Source of the DNA: Rhodohalobacter mucosus
Lineage (GTDB): Bacteria > Bacteroidota > Rhodothermia > Balneolales > Balneolaceae
NCBI RefSeq assembly: GCF_003150675.1
Contig: NZ_QGGB01000002.1
Coordinates: 186,001-250,000, forward strand
Length of the DNA stretch: 64,000 nt
Direction: 5' to 3'
The position numbers and the translations under genes were made by a program. Shown here in pieces: positions 18,130-27,331 of this stretch (its first letter is position 1; each line of letters starts with the position of its first letter). The notes below the pieces were generated by a model that was given only the letters and a program-made list of their open reading frames with translations, ran no database searches and was not told the DNA's origin.

Positions 18130-18857
18130 TTAAACCATATCTTTCCTATAAATAAACTCTCTAAACTTTTTAAATAGTCCAGATGATTGCTTGTCATAAT
18201 TATTGCGCCACCATTTACGAAATGGAAGTTGAATATTTGCAATGATCCTTCTGCTAAGCGGTAACCTCCAACCTAATCCGGCAATAACCGCGTCTGTACA
18301 TGGACCACAAATACCACATGGCTTTCCTTTTCGAAGTCTTCTACAAAAATTTGTCATTTTCATGTATCCAATCCATCCATGCTCTTCAGATATTTTTGCC
18401 ATATCTAATTTTTCCAGACCGAGAACCGGAAGATCCAAATATTTCAAAAATACCGGACTCGTATTAAAGATTTCTGTTGCTTGATTCAGGTGACCCACTT
18501 CTACTGAACCCAAGCCTTCATGCTTACTATATCGCGCGAGCATCTCATACTGAACACTAATAAACTGTTTAGACTTTATTCGTTCATATTCATTGGTGAT
18601 TTCACTATCAGCGCGCACATGATTAATATTCATAAATTTTACTGGCCGTAAAATCTTTTTGGCCTCTGGATGATTAACCCATATTTTTTCCTGAATTTTA
18701 ATAATTGTATCTATTTCTTTATCAGTACATTCTTGCGGTCTTATCAAATAATGAGTTTGTACATTTTTTTTTTCAATAAACGAAATGTAGAATCCCACCC
18801 TCCGGTCCAGCACAAATGAACAACCTGATTGGCACTATTATCACTTAAATTTTTCAT
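18130..18857 (-). pseudogene. QueC-like PP-loop enzyme interrupted by a frameshift in an A10 run
   Basis: The intact protein would be about 242 residues. From an ATG at 18857 the frame reads the ATP-pyrophosphatase motif CWTGGWDSTFRLL (residues 16-28), then enters ten A residues (plus-strand T run 18764-18773) and stops nine codons later. The rest of the protein is one frame away and ends at 18130, with a zinc-type cluster Cys-x8-CGICGPC. One extra A, or one-base slippage, would join the halves. A start at 18813 gives a 227-residue product without the PP-loop and is unlikely to be the real start. QueC-like enzymes adenylate a carboxylate or carbonyl and convert it to an amide or nitrile. Beside an ATP-grasp gene in a glycan locus, sugar-acid or amino-acid modification is more likely than queuosine synthesis. 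It could be a sequencing error, slippage-controlled expression or a true pseudogene. Confidence 0.75.
18764..18773 (-). other. A10 homopolymer at the PP-loop gene frameshift
   Basis: Ten consecutive T on the plus strand (A10 in the coding strand) lie exactly where the PP-loop reading frame must change by one base. Runs of nine or more A are known sites of polymerase slippage and of homopolymer sequencing error; the sequence alone does not distinguish these. Confidence 0.9.
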
Positions 18858-18896
18858 TTTTTTGATGTTTATTTCAAGAATAAAAAACAGTATAAT

Positions 18897-20066
18897 TCAG
18901 GTAAAGATTTTCTTTTTTATTTCTTTTATATTTGAGTATTTATATATCATATTTAATATAAAACCTAATCCTGTAAATGGGTCGTCGAGACTAAAAGCTT
19001 GATAACATACATCTTTCCCAAAGAATTTATAGAATGAAGGTTTTGTCTCTTTTTTCATTTTTTTTGTGGAAAAAAACCACCATAGCAAATCCAAAATTAA
19101 GTTCCTGCAGTATATACCGACCGTGTAATCCTGCACCCTCTCAATTATTTGATTCTTCGCAAGTTTCATGTGTAAGTCTGCAAAATCCACACCTGCCTTA
19201 AACGCAATTTTTATACCAGCTGTTACCCTTGGGTTAACTTCAATTACTTTTGGTTCGCCGGTTCTCTTATCCAGGATAAAATCAATATCAGCCGCGCCCT
19301 GCCATTTTAATTTTTGAAGCAATTCCTTTCCAACCGAAAATATTTCATCATTTTTAATTGACAAATTTGCCGTGCTAGTGCCTCCGTAAACGGGGAAAAA
19401 CCTTGGTTTTGAAATAATTACTCCTGCGCAGATTTCCTGATTACCATTCAGAAAAAATTCAGCCTGGTACTGCTCACTTTGCTCAAAGGGGATGTATTCC
19501 TGAATTAACAACTCACCAAAGTCTTTCCGCATTGAAGTTAATTTCACTTTGAGCTCTTCCAGGCTTGAGACCTTTGTAACTCCAATTGCCCCGATTCCTT
19601 TACGAGGTTTGACAATCACAGGAAATGTTAAATGTTCAGAGACTACATTCAGATCCGATGAATCAGACAGTTCATACGTTTTGGGACAGGGAATTTTATG
19701 CTGCATGCAGAACTGCATCAGTTTTAACTTGTCCGTAGTCTGATCATAGGTCTCATAATCAGGGCTTGTAATTTTGGTGTATTTGCTTATCTCAGATTTA
19801 TTTTTGCTTAAAATTTCAGCGGTGACATCGCCTAACGCTAAAGTCACATCAACTTGGTTATGTTTTATATAATCAAGCAAACACTCTAAAAACTTATCCT
19901 GGTATACGTTGTAGTTGGGCCAAAATATTTTTTGCGATGGATAACGAGAATAATAGGTAAGGCTGAACCTGTTAAAACAAATCATGATCACATCATGACC
20001 TTTTTTTGTCAAAGACTTTAAAAATGGCAATGCCTGCCTTCCCGGATCCAGAACTAAAACTTTCAC
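18897..20066 (-). CDS. ATP-grasp ligase, carbamoyl-phosphate-synthase-like
   Basis: A 389-residue ATP-grasp protein. The N-terminal pre-ATP-grasp part begins KVLVLDPGRQALPFLKSLTK. The nucleotide-binding part shows FPVIVKPRKGIGAIGVTKV (lysine and glycine loop), LLIQEYIPF (adenine linker), GAADIDFILD and the metal-binding KVIEVNPRVTAGIK. Such enzymes ligate a carboxylate to an amine through an acyl phosphate. The GTG start gives the expected first beta-strand. The PP-loop gene begins 39 bases after its stop, and a hexapeptide acyltransferase gene lies upstream, making a small AT-rich module. Together they suggest attachment or amidation of an amino acid or sugar acid on the glycan; substrates are unknown. 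Confidence 0.85.
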   Translation of the reverse strand: MKVLVLDPGRQALPFLKSLTKKGHDVIMICFNRFSLTYYSRYPSQKIFWPNYNVYQDKFLECLLDYIKHNQVDVTLALGDVTAEILSKNKSEISKYTKITSPDYETYDQTTDKLKLMQFCMQHKIPCPKTYELSDSSDLNVVSEHLTFPVIVKPRKGIGAIGVTKVSSLEELKVKLTSMRKDFGELLIQEYIPFEQSEQYQAEFFLNGNQEICAGVIISKPRFFPVYGGTSTANLSIKNDEIFSVGKELLQKLKWQGAADIDFILDKRTGEPKVIEVNPRVTAGIKIAFKAGVDFADLHMKLAKNQIIERVQDYTVGIYCRNLILDLLWWFFSTKKMKKETKPSFYKFFGKDVCYQAFSLDDPFTGLGFILNMIYKYSNIKEIKKKIFT

Positions 20067-20163
20067 TTATTGTTCACCGATATATTGATATTCAACCATA
20101 TTTTAATCTGGCTATTTAGTTTATCAACTATTATTAATATCAAGTCATCTCTATTTAATAGCA

Positions 20164-20697
20164 TTACTTCCTGTACTTAATTGGTTTTGCCGGATTGCCT
20201 ACACAAATGGAATACGCCGGTAAATCTTTTGTAACCACTGAACCAGCGCCAACAATACACCCTTTCCCTATAGTTACTCCCGGCAATACAGTTGTGTTCG
20301 CCCCAATCCAAACATCATCTCCAATAGTCACATCGGAATCAGTATACCCTTGCTTATCGAATGTGATATCCATCTTGTCAAATTTATGATTATAGGCATA
20401 TATACAAACATTCGGGCCGGTCTGCACATGATCCCCGATACTTAAAATTGCCTTATGCTTTCCACCATTTAAAATTGTATTGTGATTAAAAAAGCAGTTG
20501 TCGCCAATACGTACTCTTTTGGGTGATCTGATAATAACTGTTGGATGTATTTTCGCATTTTTACCTTTCACTGCTACTTTCTGGCCCATATAATAGTTAA
20601 TCATGTAGTATGCATACATCTTAACAAGATAGAACAACCCCTGAAGGCTTATTGTGTACCATATAAGATATAACAGATACTTTATCTTTTGACTCAT
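20164..20697 (-). CDS. Hexapeptide-repeat acyltransferase (CatB/Maa-like)
   Basis: A 177-residue left-handed beta-helix acyltransferase. The N-terminal 30 residues are hydrophobic ([19 protein letters not shown]) and may associate with the membrane. The repeat region shows [23 protein letters not shown] with the active-site His typical of the group, [19 protein letters not shown], and the closing [12 protein letters not shown]. It would transfer an acetyl or similar acyl group from acyl-CoA to a sugar hydroxyl. It is AT-rich like its downstream neighbours and probably belongs to the same acquired block. The gap to the ATP-grasp gene is 97 bases. Confidence 0.88.
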   Translation of the reverse strand: MSQKIKYLLYLIWYTISLQGLFYLVKMYAYYMINYYMGQKVAVKGKNAKIHPTVIIRSPKRVRIGDNCFFNHNTILNGGKHKAILSIGDHVQTGPNVCIYAYNHKFDKMDITFDKQGYTDSDVTIGDDVWIGANTTVLPGVTIGKGCIVGAGSVVTKDLPAYSICVGNPAKPIKYRK

Positions 20698-20822
20698 TGC
20701 ATACCCCTTTGCTTTTAACTGTTAATTGATTTTTACTATCGGAATACAATATCACCTTTAACCTTCTTTTAATTGCAGTTTTATCCCAATTCTTCATCCT
20801 GATTCATGGATATTAACGTCTT

Positions 20823-22019
20823 CTATTTTATCGAATTCAGAATAGTTCTGTAAGCTATATCAGTGGTATACTTTTCATTCAGCAAATGAAATGAATTATC
20901 CTTCATCTCTTTCAGCATTTGAGTATTTTCACTCATACTCTTAATTGCTTCAATAAATCTTTTTCGATCTCCATGAGTCACACTCAATCCAGCCTGGTTT
21001 TCCTCTACAATCTGACCTATGTCGGTACTTGTATTTACAGCACATAACACCGCCATCCTATTATGAAGATAAGATAGAAGACGGGATGGGAACTGCGGAT
21101 AGTTATACTTACTGCTTAGCAGAATTAAGCCGACATCACAAATTGACAGGAGGTTTTCAAAATCTTCCTTAGGGAGATAATCATAGACTAATGCATTACT
21201 CACTGAACTTTTCTTCAGTTGGCTTCGAATTTTCTCAAAATATAATCCGGAACCTCCAATAAGGAAGAACGCTTTTTTATATCCTTTCAAGTCCGTAATG
21301 GTTTCACCGAGGAATTCAATACCATGTCCCAAGCTTATATTTCCACTGTATATATAAATCGTTGCATCCTCTGGAATTTTATACTTCTTTCTGATATCCA
21401 ATTCCTTTGTACTATTAACGTCTTTAACCCTAATTGCATTAGGACACACTTCCAACTTTTCCGGGTCTAATTCAGGGTTTTTGGACAGCACAAAATCAAT
21501 TCCCAATGGTGACATACACCCAATACGGTCAGCTACTCTATACAATCTTTTCTCGTGTTTTCTAAAGTAGTTATAAATCAGTCCGTTTTTCCTGATAAGG
21601 TCAAAATCGACAAATCCATAAGGCCAAATGTCTTTTAAAAGCAAGTAGAACTTGCACCCGTATTTATCCTTTAACTTTTCAATAAAAGGACTGAGAGTTA
21701 TAGGCGGAGTATTAAAAATGATTAAATCATAATTCTCATTTGCAAGATATTTGTTCAAAGCCTTTTCAAACTGCCTGTTTAAGAAAAAAAGAGAAAGCAT
21801 TTTTTCTAAAGGGTTGCTTTTACTTATGTTACCTGTTTTAACCCGGCATATTTTTAAATTGTTTTCTGTTGTAAACGTTGTAGGTTTTTTTACACGTCTT
21901 GGCCGACTGGCCAATACCGTAACCTGATGCCCATTATCTGCAAATTCATTCATCAGATCACTATATAAATTTTGATTCCCCGGCTCTGGCCAGGCAATGG
22001 TTATAAACAATACCTTCAT
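20823..22019 (-). CDS. Glycosyltransferase family 4 (WbuB-like)
   Basis: A 398-residue GT-B glycosyltransferase. The N-terminal domain starts KVLFITIAWPEPGNQNLYSD with FADNGHQVTVLASRP, as in WbuB-type fucosamine or N-acetylamino-sugar transferases. The C-terminal donor domain has YIYSGNISLGHGIEFL, LIGGSG and a YLHNRMAVLCAVN region. It uses a nucleotide sugar to extend the lipid-linked oligosaccharide in the cytoplasm. Its ATG overlaps the stop of the upstream GT4 gene by 4 bases, indicating coupled translation. The donor and acceptor cannot be told from the sequence. Confidence 0.87.
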   Translation of the reverse strand: MKVLFITIAWPEPGNQNLYSDLMNEFADNGHQVTVLASRPRRVKKPTTFTTENNLKICRVKTGNISKSNPLEKMLSLFFLNRQFEKALNKYLANENYDLIIFNTPPITLSPFIEKLKDKYGCKFYLLLKDIWPYGFVDFDLIRKNGLIYNYFRKHEKRLYRVADRIGCMSPLGIDFVLSKNPELDPEKLEVCPNAIRVKDVNSTKELDIRKKYKIPEDATIYIYSGNISLGHGIEFLGETITDLKGYKKAFFLIGGSGLYFEKIRSQLKKSSVSNALVYDYLPKEDFENLLSICDVGLILLSSKYNYPQFPSRLLSYLHNRMAVLCAVNTSTDIGQIVEENQAGLSVTHGDRKRFIEAIKSMSENTQMLKEMKDNSFHLLNEKYTTDIAYRTILNSIK

Positions 22020-23257
22020 GTACTCATTTTGATATGATACTTATAATTTTTTTCGTCAATTTTTTTAAAAAGATTTAGATAATCCTTAAATCGTTGATTT
22101 TTGTCAAATAGCGCTTCTGCACGATTTCTGCAATTCTTTTTAACACTTTCCTTGTCCCAGGTATCCACTTCCAATATTTCATCTAATAGTGCTTCAACTT
22201 GCGGTTTTGGAACAATTTTTCCTGTTTCACGACTCACGGCTTCCGGACTTCCTCCTGTATCATATGTTACTACAGGCGTACCACATGCCAATGCTTCCAG
22301 GTTTGTGGTAGGAAAATTGTCCGAGTAGGTTGGATTCACGAAAACCTCTGCCGCGCTATAAATTGATGCCAATTCATGCACATTTTCTGTTTTGGCAATG
22401 GCCATAACCCTCTTCGGCAAATTACTCAGCTGTTTCTCATTCAGGCCAACCAATACGATTTGGTAATCATCAGACACCATTTCAGAGAGCTTGATAAAAT
22501 CCGACAACCCCTTTCGGTCATCCCAAACACTTGCAACACCCAGAATTATTTTTTTATCGATATTGCGGATTGCATCCGGTAAATGATGCGTGCCCGGGCT
22601 AAAGGTTTCCAAATCGATTCCGTTATGAATTACCTCGACTGGGTACTCTTTTAAAAAAGATTCATTTACCAGGCCTTTCAACCAGTACGATGGAGTGACG
22701 ATGGTCATATTGTCCAATCCGGTAAACAACTCCTTTTTCTGGTGAAAATTTCTGTTCGACTGATCCAAACCGTAGCTGGCCGGGTAGTATCGCGTCATGG
22801 GGCAGCTTCGGCATTCCGACTTCCATTTTGTACAGTCAACACGGTCAAAGTAGCTGCAGTGGCCCGTAAATGGCCAGCAGTCGTGGAACGTCCATACCAG
22901 CGGTTTCTGCACTTCTTTCAGATAGGTGAAAAGTACCTCTACATTCAGATAGTAGCCGTGCAGATTATGCAGCCCGATCACGTCGGGGTCAATCTCCCGG
23001 ACCCTGCCAACCAATTCCAGGGTAGCCTTTCTTGAACCGAACCCATGGCGATCCAGCAGTCTCGTTTTGAGGCCGTGCATGTACACATCCAGTTTATTCC
23101 CTACAGGGATAATTTCGGAGCTGCTCCCGTTTGGCCCCACCCGTTTGCAGGCCACATAGCTCTCATGGCCATCGGCTAACACGCTTTTACCAATTGCTTC
23201 AGTAATTCTGCCGGTACTCGTTGTATTCAGTGCACTATTTATCTGAACTACTCTCAT
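22016..23257 (-). CDS. Glycosyltransferase family 4 (WcaC-like)
   Basis: A 413-residue GT-B enzyme. The N-terminal part has VQINSALNTTSTGRITEAIG, GLHNLHGYYLN, and WTFHDCWPFTGHCSYF followed by a Cys-rich stretch (DCTKWKSECRSCP), typical of the WcaC/WelF-like group of colanic-acid-type transferases. The donor domain contains LGVASVWDDRKGLSDF and the E-x7-E region NFPTTNLEALACGTPVVTYD. It is part of a run of four GT4 genes (20.8-25.6 kb), 6 bases after the preceding one and overlapping the next by 4 bases, so they probably act in sequence on one repeat unit. Confidence 0.88.
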   Translation of the reverse strand: MRVVQINSALNTTSTGRITEAIGKSVLADGHESYVACKRVGPNGSSSEIIPVGNKLDVYMHGLKTRLLDRHGFGSRKATLELVGRVREIDPDVIGLHNLHGYYLNVEVLFTYLKEVQKPLVWTFHDCWPFTGHCSYFDRVDCTKWKSECRSCPMTRYYPASYGLDQSNRNFHQKKELFTGLDNMTIVTPSYWLKGLVNESFLKEYPVEVIHNGIDLETFSPGTHHLPDAIRNIDKKIILGVASVWDDRKGLSDFIKLSEMVSDDYQIVLVGLNEKQLSNLPKRVMAIAKTENVHELASIYSAAEVFVNPTYSDNFPTTNLEALACGTPVVTYDTGGSPEAVSRETGKIVPKPQVEALLDEILEVDTWDKESVKKNCRNRAEALFDKNQRFKDYLNLFKKIDEKNYKYHIKMST

Positions 23258-23263
23258 ATTCTA

Positions 23264-24343
23264 TTAGTCATTAATAAATGAGTAAAACACATCACAAATG
23301 AAATCGGATGAATACTTTTTAACCAATTTGGCAGATTGCTCCCCCATCCTTTTACGCAAATCTTCGTTCTCAACCAACATCATCAATTTTTCCTTGTATT
23401 GCTCATCATCAAAAAGCGGAATCAAAAAACCGTTCATTCCGTCTTCAATCAAATCTGAAGGTCCTGCAATGCAGTCGTAGGCCACCACAGGAAGCCCCGC
23501 CGACATCGCCTCCCCGATTACATTCGGAAATCCCTCGGAGCTGGATGTAAAGGCAAATAATTTGCTTTTCCTGTAGTATTGATCCACATCTTCCACCTCA
23601 CCTGTCAGAACTACCTTTTCATCCATATCCAGCTCATGAACCAGCTCTTTGAGCCTGCTCATTCCGTCCTGCTTGATCGCATTGCCACCGACGATCACCA
23701 GCTTCCAGTCATTGAGGCCCATCTTTTTAAAAATGCGGATTAACCGGTCATGATGTTTCGTCTGAATCAGACGGCCTACCGTTAAAATGACATTCTCCTT
23801 TTCCGTACCCTTTTCAGGTTCTTTTATTTCACGGATAGGATTTCCTATTACTTGTATGTTTTTATGATCAATCTCTCTTTGATAAAAATCTTTTGCGTAA
23901 TCTGTTTGGGCTATGATGCCGGCAGCACCGGGATAGAGAAGTTTCCGCAGCCGGTTGTGCACTCTTCCAAGCGATTTATCCGGCTTGCAGCGGTCCGATA
24001 CATACACCGGGTATCCGGTTCCATAGGTTGACAACAATACCAGGCTGTTCCAGTACTCCCCAAAACTCAATACCCTGTCCGGGCCAATTTCCTTGATTTT
24101 TTTTCGCAAGAAAGCCATCGTACGAACGGTATCGATCCAGCGCCTGGAGTTATTAAATTCAAAAGTCGGCCGATGAATATTTACTGCCCTGGGAATATCG
24201 TAATCAACGCTGCGGTTCATTCCTATCAAAATTAATTCAACCTGTAAACCCTTCTTAAGCGAAAAATTTTCTGCCAGAAGCGACATTACGCGCTCCATCC
24301 CTCCCCTCCCCAGCGAATGTATGACCAGGCAAATTTTTTCCAT
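23264..24343 (-). CDS. Glycosyltransferase family 4
   Basis: A 359-residue GT-B enzyme. It begins ICLVIHSLGRGGMERVMSLL, the glycine-rich acceptor-domain loop common to PglH/PglJ-like and EpsF-like transferases. The donor domain shows LTVGRLIQTKHHDRLIRIF, VIVGGN and SEGFPNVIGEAMSAGLPVVA with the conserved Glu pair, then AGPSDLIEDGMNGFLI. The expected role is addition of one sugar during repeat-unit assembly. Spacing to the upstream GT4 gene is 64 bases and to the downstream one 6 bases. Confidence 0.9.
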   Translation of the reverse strand: MEKICLVIHSLGRGGMERVMSLLAENFSLKKGLQVELILIGMNRSVDYDIPRAVNIHRPTFEFNNSRRWIDTVRTMAFLRKKIKEIGPDRVLSFGEYWNSLVLLSTYGTGYPVYVSDRCKPDKSLGRVHNRLRKLLYPGAAGIIAQTDYAKDFYQREIDHKNIQVIGNPIREIKEPEKGTEKENVILTVGRLIQTKHHDRLIRIFKKMGLNDWKLVIVGGNAIKQDGMSRLKELVHELDMDEKVVLTGEVEDVDQYYRKSKLFAFTSSSEGFPNVIGEAMSAGLPVVAYDCIAGPSDLIEDGMNGFLIPLFDDEQYKEKLMMLVENEDLRKRMGEQSAKLVKKYSSDFICDVFYSFIND

Positions 24344-24407
24344 TTTATCGGGCTATTTGAATACAGGTGATCACTATTATGAATTGTAAGATCCAACAGA
24401 ATAACTG

Positions 24408-25562
24408 TTATGCCGGATTGGGCTCCTTTCCTTCAAATATGTTGTAGTATTTCTTCAAAATGCGATCATCATCAAAAAGCATGGCCCTTTCCAGTGACTT
24501 TTTACTGTAATGTTCCAATAGTTCCGGTTTGTCCATATACAACATCATCTTTTTGGCGAAATCGTGGTCATCCTGTTCCGCCGCCATTCCATACTCACCG
24601 TCTTCCACAAGACCTCGGCATCCTGAGCAGTTGGTCACCAGGCTGGGTACGCCAAGGATCATCGCCTCGCATAGCACAGTGGGGAGAGCTTCCGAAAGTG
24701 AACTCATTACAAACACATCGCTGCTTTTCATCAGAGGGTAAGGATTATTTACAAATCCATGCAGTATAATTGTATTCTCCAATCCAAACTCTTTGATCAT
24801 ATTTTTTAAAACGCCCTCCTCAGGCCCCGCACCGGCTATATGCACGTTAAACTCATATCCTTTATCCCTGGCGATCCTTGAAGCACGGATAAGCCGGTCG
24901 AATCCTTTCACAGGCAGCAAGCTTCCAACGGCCGAAAAACTGAATAAATCGTCTTTTATGGCAGTACCGCTTTCATTCCTGGCTTTTTGCAGAACCGCTT
25001 CCCTGTCAATAATGTTGTAGACCACCCCCATATTGGGTCCTTCTCCAAACAGCTCAACAAAGTCGGCCATCGAGTCATGCGAAACAAAATAGATGCCATC
25101 CAGCCTTGAGTAACGATTGAGATCTGCTTTTTTTCTCAGGTTATCATTAGAACTGAACTTCTCATAATCGCTGTGTGACAGATAGGAGCTGTGAACAAAA
25201 GCAACACGCCTCTTGAGGTTCTTCATATGGAAGAGGAGGTCTGTGTAGTGGCTGTCCAGAAAAGAGATCCCCACATCGTACTCTGTGTCTAAAGCCATCA
25301 TCCTGTTTCTGAAAAACCAGCTTAAGCCATACATCCTGTGAAGGTAGCCTAAAAACCGGGCCAAGAAACGGCTCTTGAAAAGATAGTTGACCTCTACGTG
25401 ATCAGGAATTTTATCTACATACGGCCCGTCTTTCAACACTACCAGGAGATCGATCTCATAGAGATCCTGATCAATTTTATGCAACAGGTTAATCAGCGTT
25501 CGTTCGGCCCCGCCGCCTCTCAGAGAGGGCATCAGGAACAGAATTTTTCTCTTCTCAGTCAT
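24408..25562 (-). CDS. Glycosyltransferase family 4
   Basis: A 384-residue GT-B enzyme with ILFLMPSLRGGGAERTLINL at the N-terminus. SAVGSLLPVKGFDRLIRAS and HIAGAGPEEGVLKN form the nucleotide-sugar domain, and SLSEALPTVLCEAMILGVPS carries the donor-binding Glu residues. VTNCSGCRGLVEDGEYG follows. It would transfer a hexose or amino sugar from a UDP- or GDP-donor; specificity is not visible. It is the first of four consecutive GT4 genes on the minus strand, separated from the deacetylase-like paralogue 2 by 217 bases in which no further feature was seen. Confidence 0.9.
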   Translation of the reverse strand: MTEKRKILFLMPSLRGGGAERTLINLLHKIDQDLYEIDLLVVLKDGPYVDKIPDHVEVNYLFKSRFLARFLGYLHRMYGLSWFFRNRMMALDTEYDVGISFLDSHYTDLLFHMKNLKRRVAFVHSSYLSHSDYEKFSSNDNLRKKADLNRYSRLDGIYFVSHDSMADFVELFGEGPNMGVVYNIIDREAVLQKARNESGTAIKDDLFSFSAVGSLLPVKGFDRLIRASRIARDKGYEFNVHIAGAGPEEGVLKNMIKEFGLENTIILHGFVNNPYPLMKSSDVFVMSSLSEALPTVLCEAMILGVPSLVTNCSGCRGLVEDGEYGMAAEQDDHDFAKKMMLYMDKPELLEHYSKKSLERAMLFDDDRILKKYYNIFEGKEPNPA

Positions 25563-25779
25563 TACAAGTGTTTCTTGTGCAAATAGGTCGAGGTTGGCTC
25601 ACGGAACCGGCCCCTGTACCATTCTCTTGTGTTCAATATCGAAGTATTCTAAAATCTGCATTTCCTGCTGATCTGCAAATTAATATCATCCAACCTTCCC
25701 TTGCAGCAATTTTCGAACCATATCTGGTTTGGCATGTTATACCTATCCTGCCAATACTCTTAACATCCATGAAATAGCC

Positions 25780-26925
25780 CTATTTCGATTTATTGCCGGA
25801 ATTACTCATCAGCGTACCCAGTTCCCGGCTGGTCATAAATTCAATATCCGGCCACCTTTTCAGCATTTTTTTCAATAGCGCACGGAAAAGGGCAAGGTTT
25901 TTTTCCCTGTTGCCGGGATGAATATACCCGATAAAATTGAGGCGATGTGCGGTAATGATAGCCGGTTTTTTCCAGAAAAAAGCGTTCCAGATCCCTTTCA
26001 TGCATGTACCGATATTGTCGTAATTATCCGCCTTCTGCGATGGCTCAAAAACACAGTTCCTTACAAGATCAAACTGTCCGAGCTCATTCTGTTTGCCCTG
26101 GATGCGGCGCACCATTTTTCTCTTTTCATGATCTTCGATAGGCAACAGTTGATACTTCATGCCCTGAAGTAACCTCACCCCTTTTTCTGCAAGAGGCTGG
26201 TTCAGGTCTGGGTGATAGATAAAGTTGGGTGCGATAAAGCTCTCCGACTTATAGCCAAACAGATGTTCAAACTGTGTCAGGCCGTCACGAAGTATCTCCC
26301 GGTGTGTATCAAGGTCCGAAAGATCTTTCAAATCAAAAGCTGCGCGAATACTCAAATGCCCTTTTTGTTCTTCTCCGCTGCCGGCCCAGAACATATTTTC
26401 ATTGAATACGGCGCGCTCGACTGAATCCCGCTTTTGCATTGCTTGCATCCACGCTTTTACATTCAGGTGTTCGCGCCCGTGAAATTGCGGCGCAAATAGC
26501 TTATCCGACATGCCCTGCTTCCAGAGACTGAAAGAGCGATCGTGCCTCGGATATTTTTTCAATGTCTCCGTAAATGGTTCCCCGTGATACTCCATGAATC
26601 CGGAACTCCGGATTTTTTCAAAATCCGGATTCATCATAACCGCATTGGCCGTGATAACGGGGTGCGACCCGTTTTTGTCGCGGAACTCCATTAATGCGCT
26701 GAACAGATCTTCCAGGTCCTCTTCAGATGCGAGGGCGTCAAATGACGTATAGGGACACCGGTCCACCCGGATGCCCCTCTGAACCAGTCTTTGAAAGACA
26801 TCCAACGAAGGCATACAGGCGCTGCCCCAGTCATCCGATTCAATCACAACTATTTTACGATCCGTACGCCACCCGCGATAGTTGGTTGCGTGCATAGCAA
26901 GGATCCGACTGAAATCTCTTAACAT
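25780..26925 (-). CDS. Deacetylase-like polysaccharide protein, paralogue 2 of 3
   Basis: A 381-residue homologue of the proteins at 15791-16921 and 31268-32410. It carries YRGWRTDRKIVVIESDDWGS near the start, PQFHGREHLN near residue 150, ESFIAPNFIY in the middle and TAHRLNFIGYIHPGNREKN near residue 325. The conserved Asp pair and His motifs suggest a metal-dependent hydrolase of the NodB type acting on a glycan, but no reaction can be assigned. No signal peptide is present. It is flanked by the GT4 run downstream and a 406-base spacer upstream. Confidence 0.75.
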   Translation of the reverse strand: MLRDFSRILAMHATNYRGWRTDRKIVVIESDDWGSACMPSLDVFQRLVQRGIRVDRCPYTSFDALASEEDLEDLFSALMEFRDKNGSHPVITANAVMMNPDFEKIRSSGFMEYHGEPFTETLKKYPRHDRSFSLWKQGMSDKLFAPQFHGREHLNVKAWMQAMQKRDSVERAVFNENMFWAGSGEEQKGHLSIRAAFDLKDLSDLDTHREILRDGLTQFEHLFGYKSESFIAPNFIYHPDLNQPLAEKGVRLLQGMKYQLLPIEDHEKRKMVRRIQGKQNELGQFDLVRNCVFEPSQKADNYDNIGTCMKGIWNAFFWKKPAIITAHRLNFIGYIHPGNREKNLALFRALLKKMLKRWPDIEFMTSRELGTLMSNSGNKSK

Positions 26926-27331
26926 AATGTCTTCGGTGGTTTAAACTTTAATATACTCTTCCTTTGATGCTCGATGAAACGATAGCATTTCCGGCAAGAA
27001 GTTATTGTTATAATCTGCTTATTCAAGATAGGCGTAAAAGATTATTCCAATAAGATAAAGGAATATTCAATGAGTCGAAGGGGCGCAGAGTGGGGTAACT
27101 AGTATCCTGTGAACGGAAAAACATCGTACCATCTAATGATGAAGTCCGGCACAGTGAGTGACAGCAGAGAATCGAGATTGAGTTTACCTAACCTGCTTAA
27201 CGGTAAGAAAAATGCCATCCCGGCTATGTGCTATTCCTAACCAAAGAAATGCTTTGTCGTGATAAAGGCGCCACTGCAAGATTCCAAAACAACACCTTCG
27301 CACGATTTTGTACTTTCCTTATAATCCATTT
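26926..27331. other. Intergenic spacer with no recognised gene
   Basis: This stretch of 406 bases lies between the LRR/T9SS protein gene and deacetylase-like paralogue 2. No credible reading frame, tRNA or clear terminator was seen. It must contain the promoter for the minus-strand genes below it. It may mark the edge where the LRR gene was inserted into the locus. Confidence 0.4.

Noticed and set aside
18130-18857. Queuosine biosynthesis gene queC
   Set aside because: The PP-loop and Cys cluster fit the superfamily, but the length, the WTGGWDS form of the motif and the glycan-locus setting without other queuosine genes argue against it.
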